A DNA stretch of 64,000 nucleotides, taken from NCBI RefSeq assembly GCF_011752525.1, contig NZ_VWXI01000002.1, forward strand, positions 124,001 to 188,000, in the 5' to 3' direction. Below the pieces are notes generated by a model, which saw nothing but the letters and a program-made list of their open reading frames with translations, did not search any database and was not told the DNA's origin. The translations under genes were made by a program, and so were the position numbers. The stretch is from Pantoea sp. Cy-639. Its GTDB lineage: Bacteria; Pseudomonadota; Gammaproteobacteria; Pseudomonadales; Pseudomonadaceae. This document shows positions 18,201 through 25,786 of this stretch, piece after piece. Each line of letters begins with the position of its first letter. Positions within the stretch are counted from its first letter, which is position 1.

Positions 18201-21200
18201 TCCAAATTGGGATTGGCGTGATAAGTGCCGTTGCCTTGGGAGTCGAGGGTCAAATAGCCGTACAGGCCCATGATCTGCTCGCCCACGTGGCCGATAGCCG
18301 AGGTGCTGGTATCACTGCCTGCACGCACGCCCACCACATACTGGTGATCGGCTCGCACATCGGCGCCGATCACATCGTTGGCCAGCACATTGCCGCTGAC
18401 AGTGCCGCCCTCGGTGACGTCGGCGTAGTCGCAATGGGCTTTGGGCACGTCGTCGACGATGTTGATGACGATAGTGCTGGTGGTCGAGTTGCCCAGCGCG
18501 TCTTTCACCTGGTAGGTGAAGGCCTCGGTCACCACGTTCGGCCCATCGTTGATGTGATTGGGCGAGTTCGGCGCCGACGTCAGGGTGTAGGTGTAGGAGC
18601 CGTCGGCGTTGAGCTGAATCTGCCCATATTGCCCCACGGCGTTGCCGACCAGGGTGAAGGTCAATGCTCCGGAGCCGCCCGTGACCGAACCCGCCAGCGA
18701 GCCCGACGCCGTCTCGGCGGTCGAGGTCGGATCGCTGCCGGTGACGTTGCCCGCCGCCAGGTCATTACCATCGCGGACCAGGTCCAGCGCCTTCTCATAC
18801 ACCGTCACTTCGCTGTCCGGGCTGGCGATCAGTTGGCTGTCGTGCACGTTGATGTGGATGGTCGCCGTACTCTCATCGCCGTCGGCATCGCGGATGGTGT
18901 AGACGAATGTGTCGCTAGCCCATGCGGGCAGGTCCAAATTGGGATTGGCGTGATAAGTGCCGTTGCCTTGGGAGTCGAGGGTCAAATAGCCGTACAGGCC
19001 CATGATCTGCTCGCCCACGTGGCCGATAGCCGAGGTGCTGGTATCACTGCCTGCACGTACACCCACCACGTACTGATGATCGGCTCGCACATCGGCACCG
19101 ATCACATCATTGGCCAGCACATTGCCGCTGACAGTACCGCCTTCGGTGACGTCGGCGTAGTCGCAATGGGCTTTGGGCACGTCGTCGACGATGTTGATGA
19201 CGATGGTGCTGGTGGTCGAGTTGCCCAGCGCGTCTTTCACCTGGTAGGTAAAGGCCTCGGTCACCACGTTCGGCCCATCGTTGATGTGATTGGGCGAGTT
19301 CGGCGCCGACGTCAGGGTGTAAGTGTAGGAGCCGTCGGCGTTGAGCTGAATCTGTCCGTATTGCCCCACTGCGTTTCCAACCAAGGTGAACGTCAGGGCT
19401 CCGGAACCTCCTGTGACCGACCCCGCCAGCGAGCCCGACGCCGTCTCGGCGGTCGAGGTCGGATCGCTGCCGGTGACGTTGCCCGCCGCCAGGTCATTAC
19501 CATCGCGGACCAGGTCCAGCGCCTTCTCATACACCGTCACTTCGCTGTCCGGGCTGGCGATCAGTTGGCTGTCGTGCACGTTGATGTGGATGGTCGCCGT
19601 ACTCTCATCGCCGTCGGCATCGCGGATGGTGTAGACGAATGTGTCGCTAGCCCATGCGGGCAGGTCCAAATTGGGATTGGCGTGATAAGTGCCGTTGCCT
19701 TGGGAGTCGAGGGTCAAATAGCCGTACAGGCCCATGATCTGCTCGCCCACGTGGCCGATAGCCGAGGTGCTGGTATCACTGCCTGCACGTACACCCACCA
19801 CGTACTGATGATCGGCTCGCACATCGGCACCGATCACATCATTGGCCAGCACATTGCCGCTGACAGTACCGCCTTCGGTGACGTCGGCGTAGTCGCAATG
19901 GGCTTTGGGCACGTCGTCGACGATGTTGATGACGATGGTGCTGGTGGTCGAGTTGCCCAGCGCGTCTTTCACCTGGTAGGTGAAGGCCTCGGTCACCACG
20001 TTCGGCCCATCGTTGATGTGATTGGGCGAGTTCGGCGCCGACGTCAGGGTGTAGGTGTAGGAGCCGTCGGCGTTGAGCTGAATCTGCCCATATTGCCCCA
20101 CGGCGTTGCCGACCAGGGTGAAGGTCAATGCTCCGGAGCCGCCCGTGACCGAACCCGCCAGCGAGCCCGACGCCGTCTCGGCGGTCGAGGTCGGATCGCT
20201 GCCGGTGACGTTGCCCGCCGCCAGATCATTACCATCGCGGACCAGGTCCAGCGCCTTTTCATACACCGTCACCGAGCTGTCGGAACCAGCGAGCAACTGG
20301 CTGTCATGAAGGCTGACGGTGATGGTGGTGGTGCTCTCGTCACCGTCGGCATCGCGAATGGTGTAGACGAACGTGTCGCTGGCCCACGCAGGCAGGTCCA
20401 GGTTGGGGTTGGCGTGATAAGTGCTGTTGCCTTGAGCATCGAGGGTCAGGTAGCCATACAGCCCCATGATCTGTTCGCCCACATGGCCGATGGCCGAAGT
20501 GCTGGTGTCACTGCCTGCACGCACACCCACCACGTATTGATGATCGGCTCGCACATCGGCACCGATCACATCGTTGGCCAGCACATTGCCGCTGACGGTG
20601 CCACCCTCGGTGACGTCGGCAAAGTCGCGATGGGCATTGGGCACGTCATCGACAATGTTCACGTCCAACATGCCACTGGCGCTGCTGCCATTGCTGTCGG
20701 TAGCCGTGACGCTGAAGTGTTCGGCCAGGCTGTTGGTACCGTCGCCCGGAGCATGGCTTTCGCTACCTTGCAGGGTATAGCTGTAACTGACCACTCCGGT
20801 CGCCGGATTGTAGCCAGTGATGGTCAGGGTGTTGCCCAGTGCCGTGGTGATCGACTGCGGGAAACCGGCTGCCACCCCGCCACTGACGATCGCGATGCCA
20901 CCCACGCTCAGGCTTTGCAAGCCATCAGGGGCGCTCAGGATGAAGGTACCGCGCTGGGTCAAGGCAGTGGCGTCAGGGGCACTGCCGTCGGCCAGGTTCT
21001 TTTCGAAGAGCGTGAGCTCGCCACCCTGCACATCCAGGCCGCTGAGGGTGACCGGATGATCCGGCACGATCACCGGCGGCGTCACCACAGGTGTCGATGT
21101 CGTGGGGCGCGTATCGGCGTTCGGCGTGGTGTCCTGGCCACCGATGTAGCGGTTATCCAGTTCCGGGAAGCCGTTGAAGCCCGCCGTGGGAAAACCGATC

Positions 21201-21637
21201 GTTGGATCGACCCGCCCGCCCACTTCCGTCAGCAGGACAAAACTGTGACCACCACCGAGCACGCCCGAAAGGTTACCGTTGCCAACACCAGCTGCTGGGG
21301 CCTCGCCTTGCTGGGTCGGGTCGGCACCTGCGGCAATGGCCTGTTGCATACGTTCGACATCGGTGAGCTGCGCCGCACTGGGCGTCGTGTCACCGGCATG
21401 CCCAGGGGGAGCCTGGACAGCCAGCAGGTTCGGCGTCAGTTGCAGATTGCTGTCGCGGCCCAAGGTCAGTTCGGCGCCACTGTGCAGGTGCACGGCTACC
21501 GCACCTGCGGCCCCGGTCTCCAGCTGTTCGCCCACGAACAGACGGTCGCCTTCCACCAACTGGCGGCGGTGCCCGTCACTGCCCACCGCGAAGACCTGGC
21601 CCACCACCTTGCTGACCACACCGATTAACTTAGCCAT
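15245..21637 (-). CDS. LapA-like giant RTX adhesin with retention module, vWFA domain and type I secretion signal
   Basis: This is a cell-surface biofilm adhesin of 2130 residues. The N-terminus (1-100) matches the LapA retention module, which plugs the TolC-type pore, with a putative LapG protease site PAAG at 114-117 just before GGGHSFVLL. Four 244-residue repeats (332-1307) carry VCBS/cadherin-like folds. A vWFA domain with MIDAS motif DVSGS (1332-1336) follows, then a bacterial pre-peptidase-like segment, RTX repeats of the GGAGNDVL type (about 1865-2016) and a type I secretion C-terminus. The ATG follows GGGGAGG. Its exporter genes diverge from it. It is shorter than P. putida LapA or LapF and may be MapA-like. 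There are exactly three cysteines, one in each of repeats 2-4. Confidence 0.93.
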   Translation of the reverse strand: MAKLIGVVSKVVGQVFAVGSDGHRRQLVEGDRLFVGEQLETGAAGAVAVHLHSGAELTLGRDSNLQLTPNLLAVQAPPGHAGDTTPSAAQLTDVERMQQAIAAGADPTQQGEAPAAGVGNGNLSGVLGGGHSFVLLTEVGGRVDPTIGFPTAGFNGFPELDNRYIGGQDTTPNADTRPTTSTPVVTPPVIVPDHPVTLSGLDVQGGELTLFEKNLADGSAPDATALTQRGTFILSAPDGLQSLSVGGIAIVSGGVAAGFPQSITTALGNTLTITGYNPATGVVSYSYTLQGSESHAPGDGTNSLAEHFSVTATDSNGSSASGMLDVNIVDDVPNAHRDFADVTEGGTVSGNVLANDVIGADVRADHQYVVGVRAGSDTSTSAIGHVGEQIMGLYGYLTLDAQGNSTYHANPNLDLPAWASDTFVYTIRDADGDESTTTITVSLHDSQLLAGSDSSVTVYEKALDLVRDGNDLAAGNVTGSDPTSTAETASGSLAGSVTGGSGALTFTLVGNAVGQYGQIQLNADGSYTYTLTSAPNSPNHINDGPNVVTEAFTYQVKDALGNSTTSTIVINIVDDVPKAHCDYADVTEGGTVSGNVLANDVIGADVRADHQYVVGVRAGSDTSTSAIGHVGEQIMGLYGYLTLDSQGNGTYHANPNLDLPAWASDTFVYTIRDADGDESTATIHINVHDSQLIASPDSEVTVYEKALDLVRDGNDLAAGNVTGSDPTSTAETASGSLAGSVTGGSGALTFTLVGNAVGQYGQIQLNADGSYTYTLTSAPNSPNHINDGPNVVTEAFTYQVKDALGNSTTSTIVINIVDDVPKAHCDYADVTEGGTVSGNVLANDVIGADVRADHQYVVGVRAGSDTSTSAIGHVGEQIMGLYGYLTLDSQGNGTYHANPNLDLPAWASDTFVYTIRDADGDESTATIHINVHDSQLIASPDSEVTVYEKALDLVRDGNDLAAGNVTGSDPTSTAETASGSLAGSVTGGSGALTFTLVGNAVGQYGQIQLNADGSYTYTLTSAPNSPNHINDGPNVVTEAFTYQVKDALGNSTTSTIVINIVDDVPKAHCDYADVTEGGTVSGNVLANDVIGADVRADHQYVVGVRAGSDTSTSAIGHVGEQIMGLYGYLTLDSQGNGTYHANPNLDLPAWASDTFVYTIRDADGDESTATIHINVHDSQLIASPDSEVTVYEKALDLVRDGNDLAAGNVTGSDPTSTAETASGSLAGSVTGGSGALTFTLVGNAVGQYGQIQLNPDGSYTYTLTSAPKTPGGADDGANTVTESFTYKATDAQGNSVTSSIVINIVDDVPQTESAVRSITPSPVDSNLLLVIDVSGSMNDASGVQGLTRLALAKQAINSLLDRYDAMGEIKVQIVTFSSGATAQSPVWVSISEAKSIVAGLSAGGATYYDAAATKAQQVFASSGKLEGAQNVAYFFSDGAPSSGHGMTAGREATWESFLDSNGIKSYAIGLGAGVNEGNLNPLAYDGSSHVDTNSVVVTDLGQLSAVLSGTVQGAPVSGSLMSGGTFGADGGFIKALLVDGTTYTYDPKANAGHGGYTVSGGADKGLFDSSDNSLIIRTGLGGSLRVAMDSGEFTYTPPKDIGSNQVEKIGFVAADNDGDTSAANLTINVNSNGAPVAVADHIITNIAGSSLSVPAEALLANDSDPDHDRLSASPITFNTGFADKGAGFTVGAQVQTVLFDGVPNKPENQFRDLARSEFTSVSGSMTAALVVVGYLGVISSANANDEDTFTVTLHKGETLTLDHDRPAGNLAMEWKEAGGSYQAIADGGSFTASHDGVYSVHLVNTDNAVGNSKAAENYKLSLVVDYSNATNEVIHDSYNLSDGHGGTATGAVDITYQAGHTLAGTSGDDVLVGGPGDNIINGGAGNDVLVAGPGNDHLYGGDGNDLLIAGPGNDLLDGGAGINTASFARASAGVVVDLSHVGVQNTVGAGMDTLVNIANLIGSNYNDTLIGNDGDNVLNGGAGNDVLKGGAGNDTLIGGPGDDVMTGGPGNDTFVWQKGDTGHDTVTDFTPGSDHLDLSQLLQGENATSASLDDYLHFKVSGTGSNVVSTIEVSSVAGAAPTQTIDLAGVDLAQHYGVSAGAGGVIAAGHDTATIINGMLNDHSLKVDTV
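17717..18448 (-). repeat. Adhesin tandem repeat, unit 4 (732 bp)
   Basis: This unit encodes residues 1064-1307. It matches the other units closely except in its last quarter, where the sequence turns to SAPKTPGGADDGANTV and hands over to the vWFA domain. In its middle part it carries the same synonymous variants as unit 2. Confidence 0.92.
18449..19180 (-). repeat. Adhesin tandem repeat, unit 3 (732 bp)
   Basis: This unit encodes residues 820-1063, starting VPKAHCDYADVTEGG. Its second half shares silent-site variants with unit 1, while its first half is nearly identical to unit 2. Confidence 0.92.
19181..19912 (-). repeat. Adhesin tandem repeat, unit 2 (732 bp)
   Basis: This unit encodes residues 576-819, nearly identical in protein to unit 3. 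At silent sites around 19345-19440 it matches unit 4 rather than its neighbours. Confidence 0.92.
19913..20644 (-). repeat. Adhesin tandem repeat, unit 1 (732 bp)
   Basis: This unit encodes residues 332-575. The first third is the most diverged: it has AHRDFADV in place of AHCDYADV, and TTTITVSLHDSQLLAGSDSS in place of the version in the other units. The second half falls back to near identity with unit 3. Confidence 0.9.
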
Positions 21638-21804
21638 GCGCTCACGCCTCCCCTGCCGATGGGTATGCAGTCAAAGGCGTACCGGGTAATACGGGCAGCG
21701 CACCGGGATGATTCATCCGTCGGTGCGTTGCTGTCACCTGCGTGAGAAATCACGCGCCCTGTGACGTTTGTCGCGATAGCGGTGATAGATAATGGCCATC
21801 ATTA

Positions 21805-21824
21805 GGCGACAATTTTTTGTCGCC
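21805..21824. promoter_or_regulatory. 8-bp dyad upstream of the adhesin gene
   Basis: GGCGACAA, four T bases, then TTGTCGCC form a perfect 8-bp inverted repeat 168 bases upstream of the adhesin start. It may be an operator. No matching consensus is known to me. Confidence 0.4.
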
Positions 21825-22070
21825 ATATTCCGCCCTCGCCCTCCTCCCCTGCTTCCTTAGCTGCAATAAATGCTGGAACTTTCTTGATACCCCGGAAATC
21901 GCCGGCTCAAGCGGATCCCCGTAAACACTTGCAAGAAACAATGTGCCGAATAGCTTAGAACTCATAAGTTTTTTTTCGCATATACCTTATGAAAATTTCT
22001 TCTTAGCTCGCGCGATAAATGTTCTTAGCTCTGTTGTTACAAGCCTGAAAAGGTTTGATTCTTATAAGTC

Positions 22071-22084
22071 GTCAAGTTATTGAC
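22071..22084 (+). promoter_or_regulatory. FleQ-box-like palindrome
   Basis: GTCAAGTTATTGAC has perfect GTCAA/TTGAC arms. The published FleQ box is close to GTCAATAAATTGAC, and FleQ controls lapA in P. putida in response to c-di-GMP. It starts just 3' of the TATAAG -10 candidate and would overlap the transcription start of the exporter operon. Confidence 0.5.
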
Positions 22085-22122
22085 GAATGCAGGACATTTT
22101 TTAGACCAGGGAGAAGTACCCC

Positions 22123-23496
22123 ATGCGCGTTTTAACCCCCATCACCAGTGCGATCTTGTTGGCCATGGCGTGTGCCGACACGCAGGCGATGTCCATCACC
22201 GAGGCCGTCCAGAGCGCCGTGGACCAGCATCCGGAAATCAGCGCCAGCCGTAACAGCCGACTGTCTGCCGACGAGGATGTGAAATTTGCCCGCGGTGGCT
22301 ACTACCCGACCGTAGACCTGGTCGCCGGTTATGGCCGTCAACGCTCGGATAACCTCAACACCCGTGGTTTCAACCCCGACGGCACGCGCAACCACAACAA
22401 GGAAACCCTCAACTACACCCAGTCCGAATTGCGTCTGCGGCAGATGCTGTTCGACGGCTTCAATACCGCCAACGAAGTCGGCCGCACCGAGGCGGTCGCC
22501 ACATCGCGCGCCTACTACACCCAGGCCACCGCCGAAACCGTGGCCCTGCGTACCGTCGAGGTCTACCTCGAGGTGCTCAAGCGCCGCGAACTGGTGACCC
22601 TGGCCAAGAACAACCTGCAAGCCCACCTGCGGGTCAACGACCAGATCAGCCTGCGCAGCGAACGCGGCGTGGGCAGCACTGCCGACCTCGACCAGTCCCG
22701 TGCCCGTCGCGCCCTGGCCGAGAACAACCTGGATACCGCCGAAGTCGACCTGGCCGACGCCGAGGCCAACTTCTTCAGCGTGGTCGGACGCCTGCCCGAC
22801 GAGCTGGAAACCCCGGCGACCATCAAGGGCGAGGTCCCTGCCGATCTGCAGGGCGCACGCCAGGGCATGCTCGAGAACAACCCCTACCTGAAGTCGGCCC
22901 AGGCTGACGTGCAATCCGCCGAGCAGCAGTACGAAGTGGCCAAGTCGCCCTTCTACCCACGCCTGGACGCAGTACTGGCCACCGGCGCCGACAACAACAT
23001 CAGCGGCCAGCCGGGCCACGCCAACAACGACTGGCAAGCCGGCGTCGAGCTCAGCTACAACCTGTTCCGCGGCGGCAGCGACAAAGCCCGCCTGCAATCG
23101 GACGCACACAAGATCAACCAGGCCATGGACATCCGCAACAATGCCCTGCGCGAGCTCAACGAAAACCTGAGCCTGGCCTGGAACGCCATGAACAACGCCC
23201 GCAAGCAGACCCCGAGCGCGCGTGAATACGCCGAAACCACCAAGCGCGTGCGCACCGCCTACCAGGACCAGTTCGGCCTTGGCCAACGCACCTTGCTCGA
23301 CCTGCTCGACAGCGAAAACGAGCTGTACAACGCCAACCGTCGTTACACCGAGGTGCGCTACACCGAAGAGTTCTCCATGTACCGGGTGCTGGCCAACATG
23401 GGTGAGTTGCTGAGCAAGCAGCGCATCTCGCTGCCACCCGAGGCGATCGCCAAGACCGACGTGCGCAATGAGGCGAGGCTGCCCGACATGCGCTGA
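22123..23496 (+). CDS. TolC-family outer-membrane component of the adhesin type I exporter (LapE-like)
   Basis: This outer-membrane trimer-forming channel of 457 residues starts with a signal peptide (about 1-22). It has two OEP repeats rich in coiled-coil helices; the family features ADVQSAEQQYEVAKSPFYPRLDAV and FGLGQRTLLDLLDSENELYNA are clear. It would span the periplasm and outer membrane and hold the retention module of the adhesin. A strong AGGGAGA site precedes the ATG. It heads a three-gene operon with the ABC and HlyD genes. As I recall, P. putida KT2440 encodes LapE apart from lapABC, and this gene may be the orthologue, annotated elsewhere as an agglutination protein. Confidence 0.92.
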   Translation: MRVLTPITSAILLAMACADTQAMSITEAVQSAVDQHPEISASRNSRLSADEDVKFARGGYYPTVDLVAGYGRQRSDNLNTRGFNPDGTRNHNKETLNYTQSELRLRQMLFDGFNTANEVGRTEAVATSRAYYTQATAETVALRTVEVYLEVLKRRELVTLAKNNLQAHLRVNDQISLRSERGVGSTADLDQSRARRALAENNLDTAEVDLADAEANFFSVVGRLPDELETPATIKGEVPADLQGARQGMLENNPYLKSAQADVQSAEQQYEVAKSPFYPRLDAVLATGADNNISGQPGHANNDWQAGVELSYNLFRGGSDKARLQSDAHKINQAMDIRNNALRELNENLSLAWNAMNNARKQTPSAREYAETTKRVRTAYQDQFGLGQRTLLDLLDSENELYNANRRYTEVRYTEEFSMYRVLANMGELLSKQRISLPPEAIAKTDVRNEARLPDMR

Positions 23497-23563
23497 GGCC
23501 GAGGCGAAAAGGACTTTTCCAGCAGCGCCCGTTTCCCGTCCACCGCGGCAGGAGTAGGCCATC

Positions 23564-25708
23564 GTGACCAGTATGCAAAGCGCGCAGCCGCGCCCGGATG
23601 TCGATGATCCTTTGCTTGATGGCCTGCTGATCCTGTGCAAGCTGCATGGCTGCCCGGCCAGCCGGGCCAGCCTGTGCAGCGGCCTGCCCCTGGCCCGCCA
23701 ACGCCTGGCGCTGGCGCTGCTGCCTCGCGCGGCTGCCCGTGCCGGACTGCAAGGGCGGGTGCTGGCGCGTGCGCTGGAAGATATATCCAGCCTCAACCTG
23801 CCGGTGCTGCTGGTCTTCAACGACGGTCGCTGCGCCGTGCTGCGGCGCTGGGGCGACGATGGCCGGGCCCTGCTGCTGCCCTGCGAGGCCGACGGCGGCG
23901 AGCAGTGGGTCGAACGCGACAGCCTGGCCGAGATCTATAGCGGCCAGGCCTTGTTCGCCCGCCCCCGGCATACCCTGGAAGACCTGCGCACACCGCTCAT
24001 GCCAAGGGTCAACGCCTGGTTCCGCGACACCTTGCGCCATTCGCGCTGGCTGTACGGCGACGCCCTGCTGGCCAGCCTGCTGATCAACCTGCTGGGCCTG
24101 ATGGTGCCGCTGTTCGTCATGCAGACCTACGACCGGGTGGTGCCCAACCAGGCGCTGTCGACCCTGTGGGTACTGGTCGCCGGACTGTTTATCGGCACTG
24201 CCTTCGAGCTGGTGCTACGCATGGTCCGCGCCCACCTGCTGGACCAGGCCGGCAAGAAGACCGACCTGATCCTCTCTGCCACCCTGTTCGAACGCATCAC
24301 CGGCATGAGCATGAAGGCTCGCCCGGCGACCATCGGTGGTTTTGCCCAGAGCATCCATGACTTCCAGGGCCTGCGTGAATTTCTCACTGCAGTCACCCTG
24401 ACCAGTATCATCGACCTGCCCTTCGTCGCCCTGATGCTGCTGGTGATCGGCCTGCTGGGTGGCTGGCTGGTACTGATCCCACTGATTGCCTTCCCGGTGG
24501 CCGTGGGCCTGGCACTGTTCATCCAGGTGCGTCTGCGCGACACGGTGCAGAAGAGCCTGAGCCTGGGCGCAGTGCGCCAGGCCCTGCTGATCGAGACCCT
24601 CGGCGGTCTGGAGACACTCAAGGCCTGTGGCGCCGAGAGCGAGCGCCAGTACCAGTGGGAACACACCAACGGCGCCATCGCCCGCCTCGACGCCCATGCC
24701 CGCAATCTGTCGTCGCTGGCCAGCAACGGCACGCTGTTCATCCAGCAGTTCTGCGGCATGGCCACCATCGTTGCCGGGGTGTACAGCATCATCGCCGGCA
24801 ACCTCAGCGTCGGCGCCCTGGTCGCCAGCTACATGCTCGGCAGCCGGGTGCTCGCGCCATTGGGCCAGATCGCCGGGTTGATCACTCGCTACCAACAGGC
24901 GCAACTGACCATGCGCAGCACCGACGCGCTGATGAGTTTGCCCCAGGAGCGCCAGTCGCAGCAGCAGGCCCTGGAACACACCGCGCTACTGGGCCGGGTA
25001 GGCGTCAGCCACGCCTCCTTCCGCTACGCCGGACAGGCAGCCCCGGCGCTCAGCGACGTCAACCTCACGCTCACACCGGGCGAACGCATCGGCATCATCG
25101 GCCGCAGCGGCTCGGGCAAAAGTACCCTGGCGCGCCTGCTGATGGGCTTCCATCACCCCGACGAGGGCCAGGTGCTGCTGGACAATCTCGACCTGCGCCA
25201 GCTGGACATCGCCGACCTGCGCAGCCAGATAGGCTACGTCGCCCATGACCTGCCCCTGCTGGCCGGCAGCCTGCGCGACAACCTAACCCTGGGTGCCCGC
25301 CATGTCAGTGATGCGCGCATGCTCGAGGTGGCCGAGCTGACGGGGGTCAGCGAACTGGCCCGGCAACATCCACAGGGGTTCGAGCGCCCGGTGGGCGAGC
25401 GCGGGCAACTGCTCTCCGGCGGCCAGCGCCAGGCCGTGCTGCTGGCTCGGGCGCTGCTGCTGGAGCCGCCGATCCTGATCCTCGATGAACCCACCAGCCA
25501 CATGGACAACAGCAGCGAGGAGCAACTGCGCCAACGCCTGCTGGAAACGGTGCCGGGCAAGACCGTGCTGCTGGTCACCCATCGCACCTCGATGCTCAGT
25601 CTGGTGGACCGGCTGCTGGTGCTGGACAACGGCAAAGTAGTCGCCGACGGGCCCAAGGACGCGGTGGTAGACGCCCTGCGCAAGGGCCGCATCGGCGCGG
25701 CGCTCTGA
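23564..25708 (+). CDS. Type I secretion permease/ATPase (LapB-like)
   Basis: This inner-membrane ABC exporter of 714 residues powers adhesin secretion. The N-terminal 140 residues form a degenerate C39-peptidase-like domain lacking a recognisable catalytic Cys-His pair, as in HlyB/LapB. The six-helix membrane domain spans about 160-450. The ATPase has Walker A GRSGSGKST (513-521), signature LLSGGQRQ and Walker B LILDEPTSHMDNS. The start is GTG 23564 behind GGAGTAGG. An ATG three codons on is the alternative. The gene lies 67 bases after the TolC gene. Confidence 0.94.
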   Translation: MTSMQSAQPRPDVDDPLLDGLLILCKLHGCPASRASLCSGLPLARQRLALALLPRAAARAGLQGRVLARALEDISSLNLPVLLVFNDGRCAVLRRWGDDGRALLLPCEADGGEQWVERDSLAEIYSGQALFARPRHTLEDLRTPLMPRVNAWFRDTLRHSRWLYGDALLASLLINLLGLMVPLFVMQTYDRVVPNQALSTLWVLVAGLFIGTAFELVLRMVRAHLLDQAGKKTDLILSATLFERITGMSMKARPATIGGFAQSIHDFQGLREFLTAVTLTSIIDLPFVALMLLVIGLLGGWLVLIPLIAFPVAVGLALFIQVRLRDTVQKSLSLGAVRQALLIETLGGLETLKACGAESERQYQWEHTNGAIARLDAHARNLSSLASNGTLFIQQFCGMATIVAGVYSIIAGNLSVGALVASYMLGSRVLAPLGQIAGLITRYQQAQLTMRSTDALMSLPQERQSQQQALEHTALLGRVGVSHASFRYAGQAAPALSDVNLTLTPGERIGIIGRSGSGKSTLARLLMGFHHPDEGQVLLDNLDLRQLDIADLRSQIGYVAHDLPLLAGSLRDNLTLGARHVSDARMLEVAELTGVSELARQHPQGFERPVGERGQLLSGGQRQAVLLARALLLEPPILILDEPTSHMDNSSEEQLRQRLLETVPGKTVLLVTHRTSMLSLVDRLLVLDNGKVVADGPKDAVVDALRKGRIGAAL

Positions 25709-25738
25709 ACCAACCCTGAGAGATCCCGCGATACCACC

Positions 25739-25763
25739 ATCGCGGGGCAAGCCCGCCCCCACG
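25739..25763. repeat. REP element inside the exporter operon
   Basis: ATCGCGGGGCAAGCCCGC plus CCCCACG lies in the 78-base gap between the ABC and HlyD genes. A REP here can stabilise the upstream message or lower downstream expression. Confidence 0.75.
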
Positions 25764-25786
25764 TTGCCACTTCGGCGAGGTAGCCC

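Larger units (their letters stand above)
21638..22122. other. Divergent AT-rich control region between adhesin and exporter genes
   Basis: These 485 bases contain no gene and are clearly richer in A and T than the surroundings, especially 21950-22110. They hold the adhesin leader with GGGGAGG near 21648, an 8-bp dyad at 21805-21824, a TATAAG -10 candidate at 22063-22068, a FleQ-like palindrome at 22071-22084, and the AGGGAGA ribosome site of the TolC gene. Low GC in a spacer of this length is typical of H-NS/MvaT-bound biofilm promoters. That last point is inference. Confidence 0.7.

Noticed and set aside
17717..20644. Regular repeats considered as a CRISPR array or satellite
   Set aside because: The period is 732 bases, entirely coding and in frame, with no short repeat-spacer structure and no cas genes.
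15533..21628. A plus-strand open frame of about 2000 codons opposite the adhesin gene
   Set aside because: It is a mirror of the repetitive, GC-biased adhesin coding sequence, has no family features or secretion logic of its own, and repeats with the same 732-base period.
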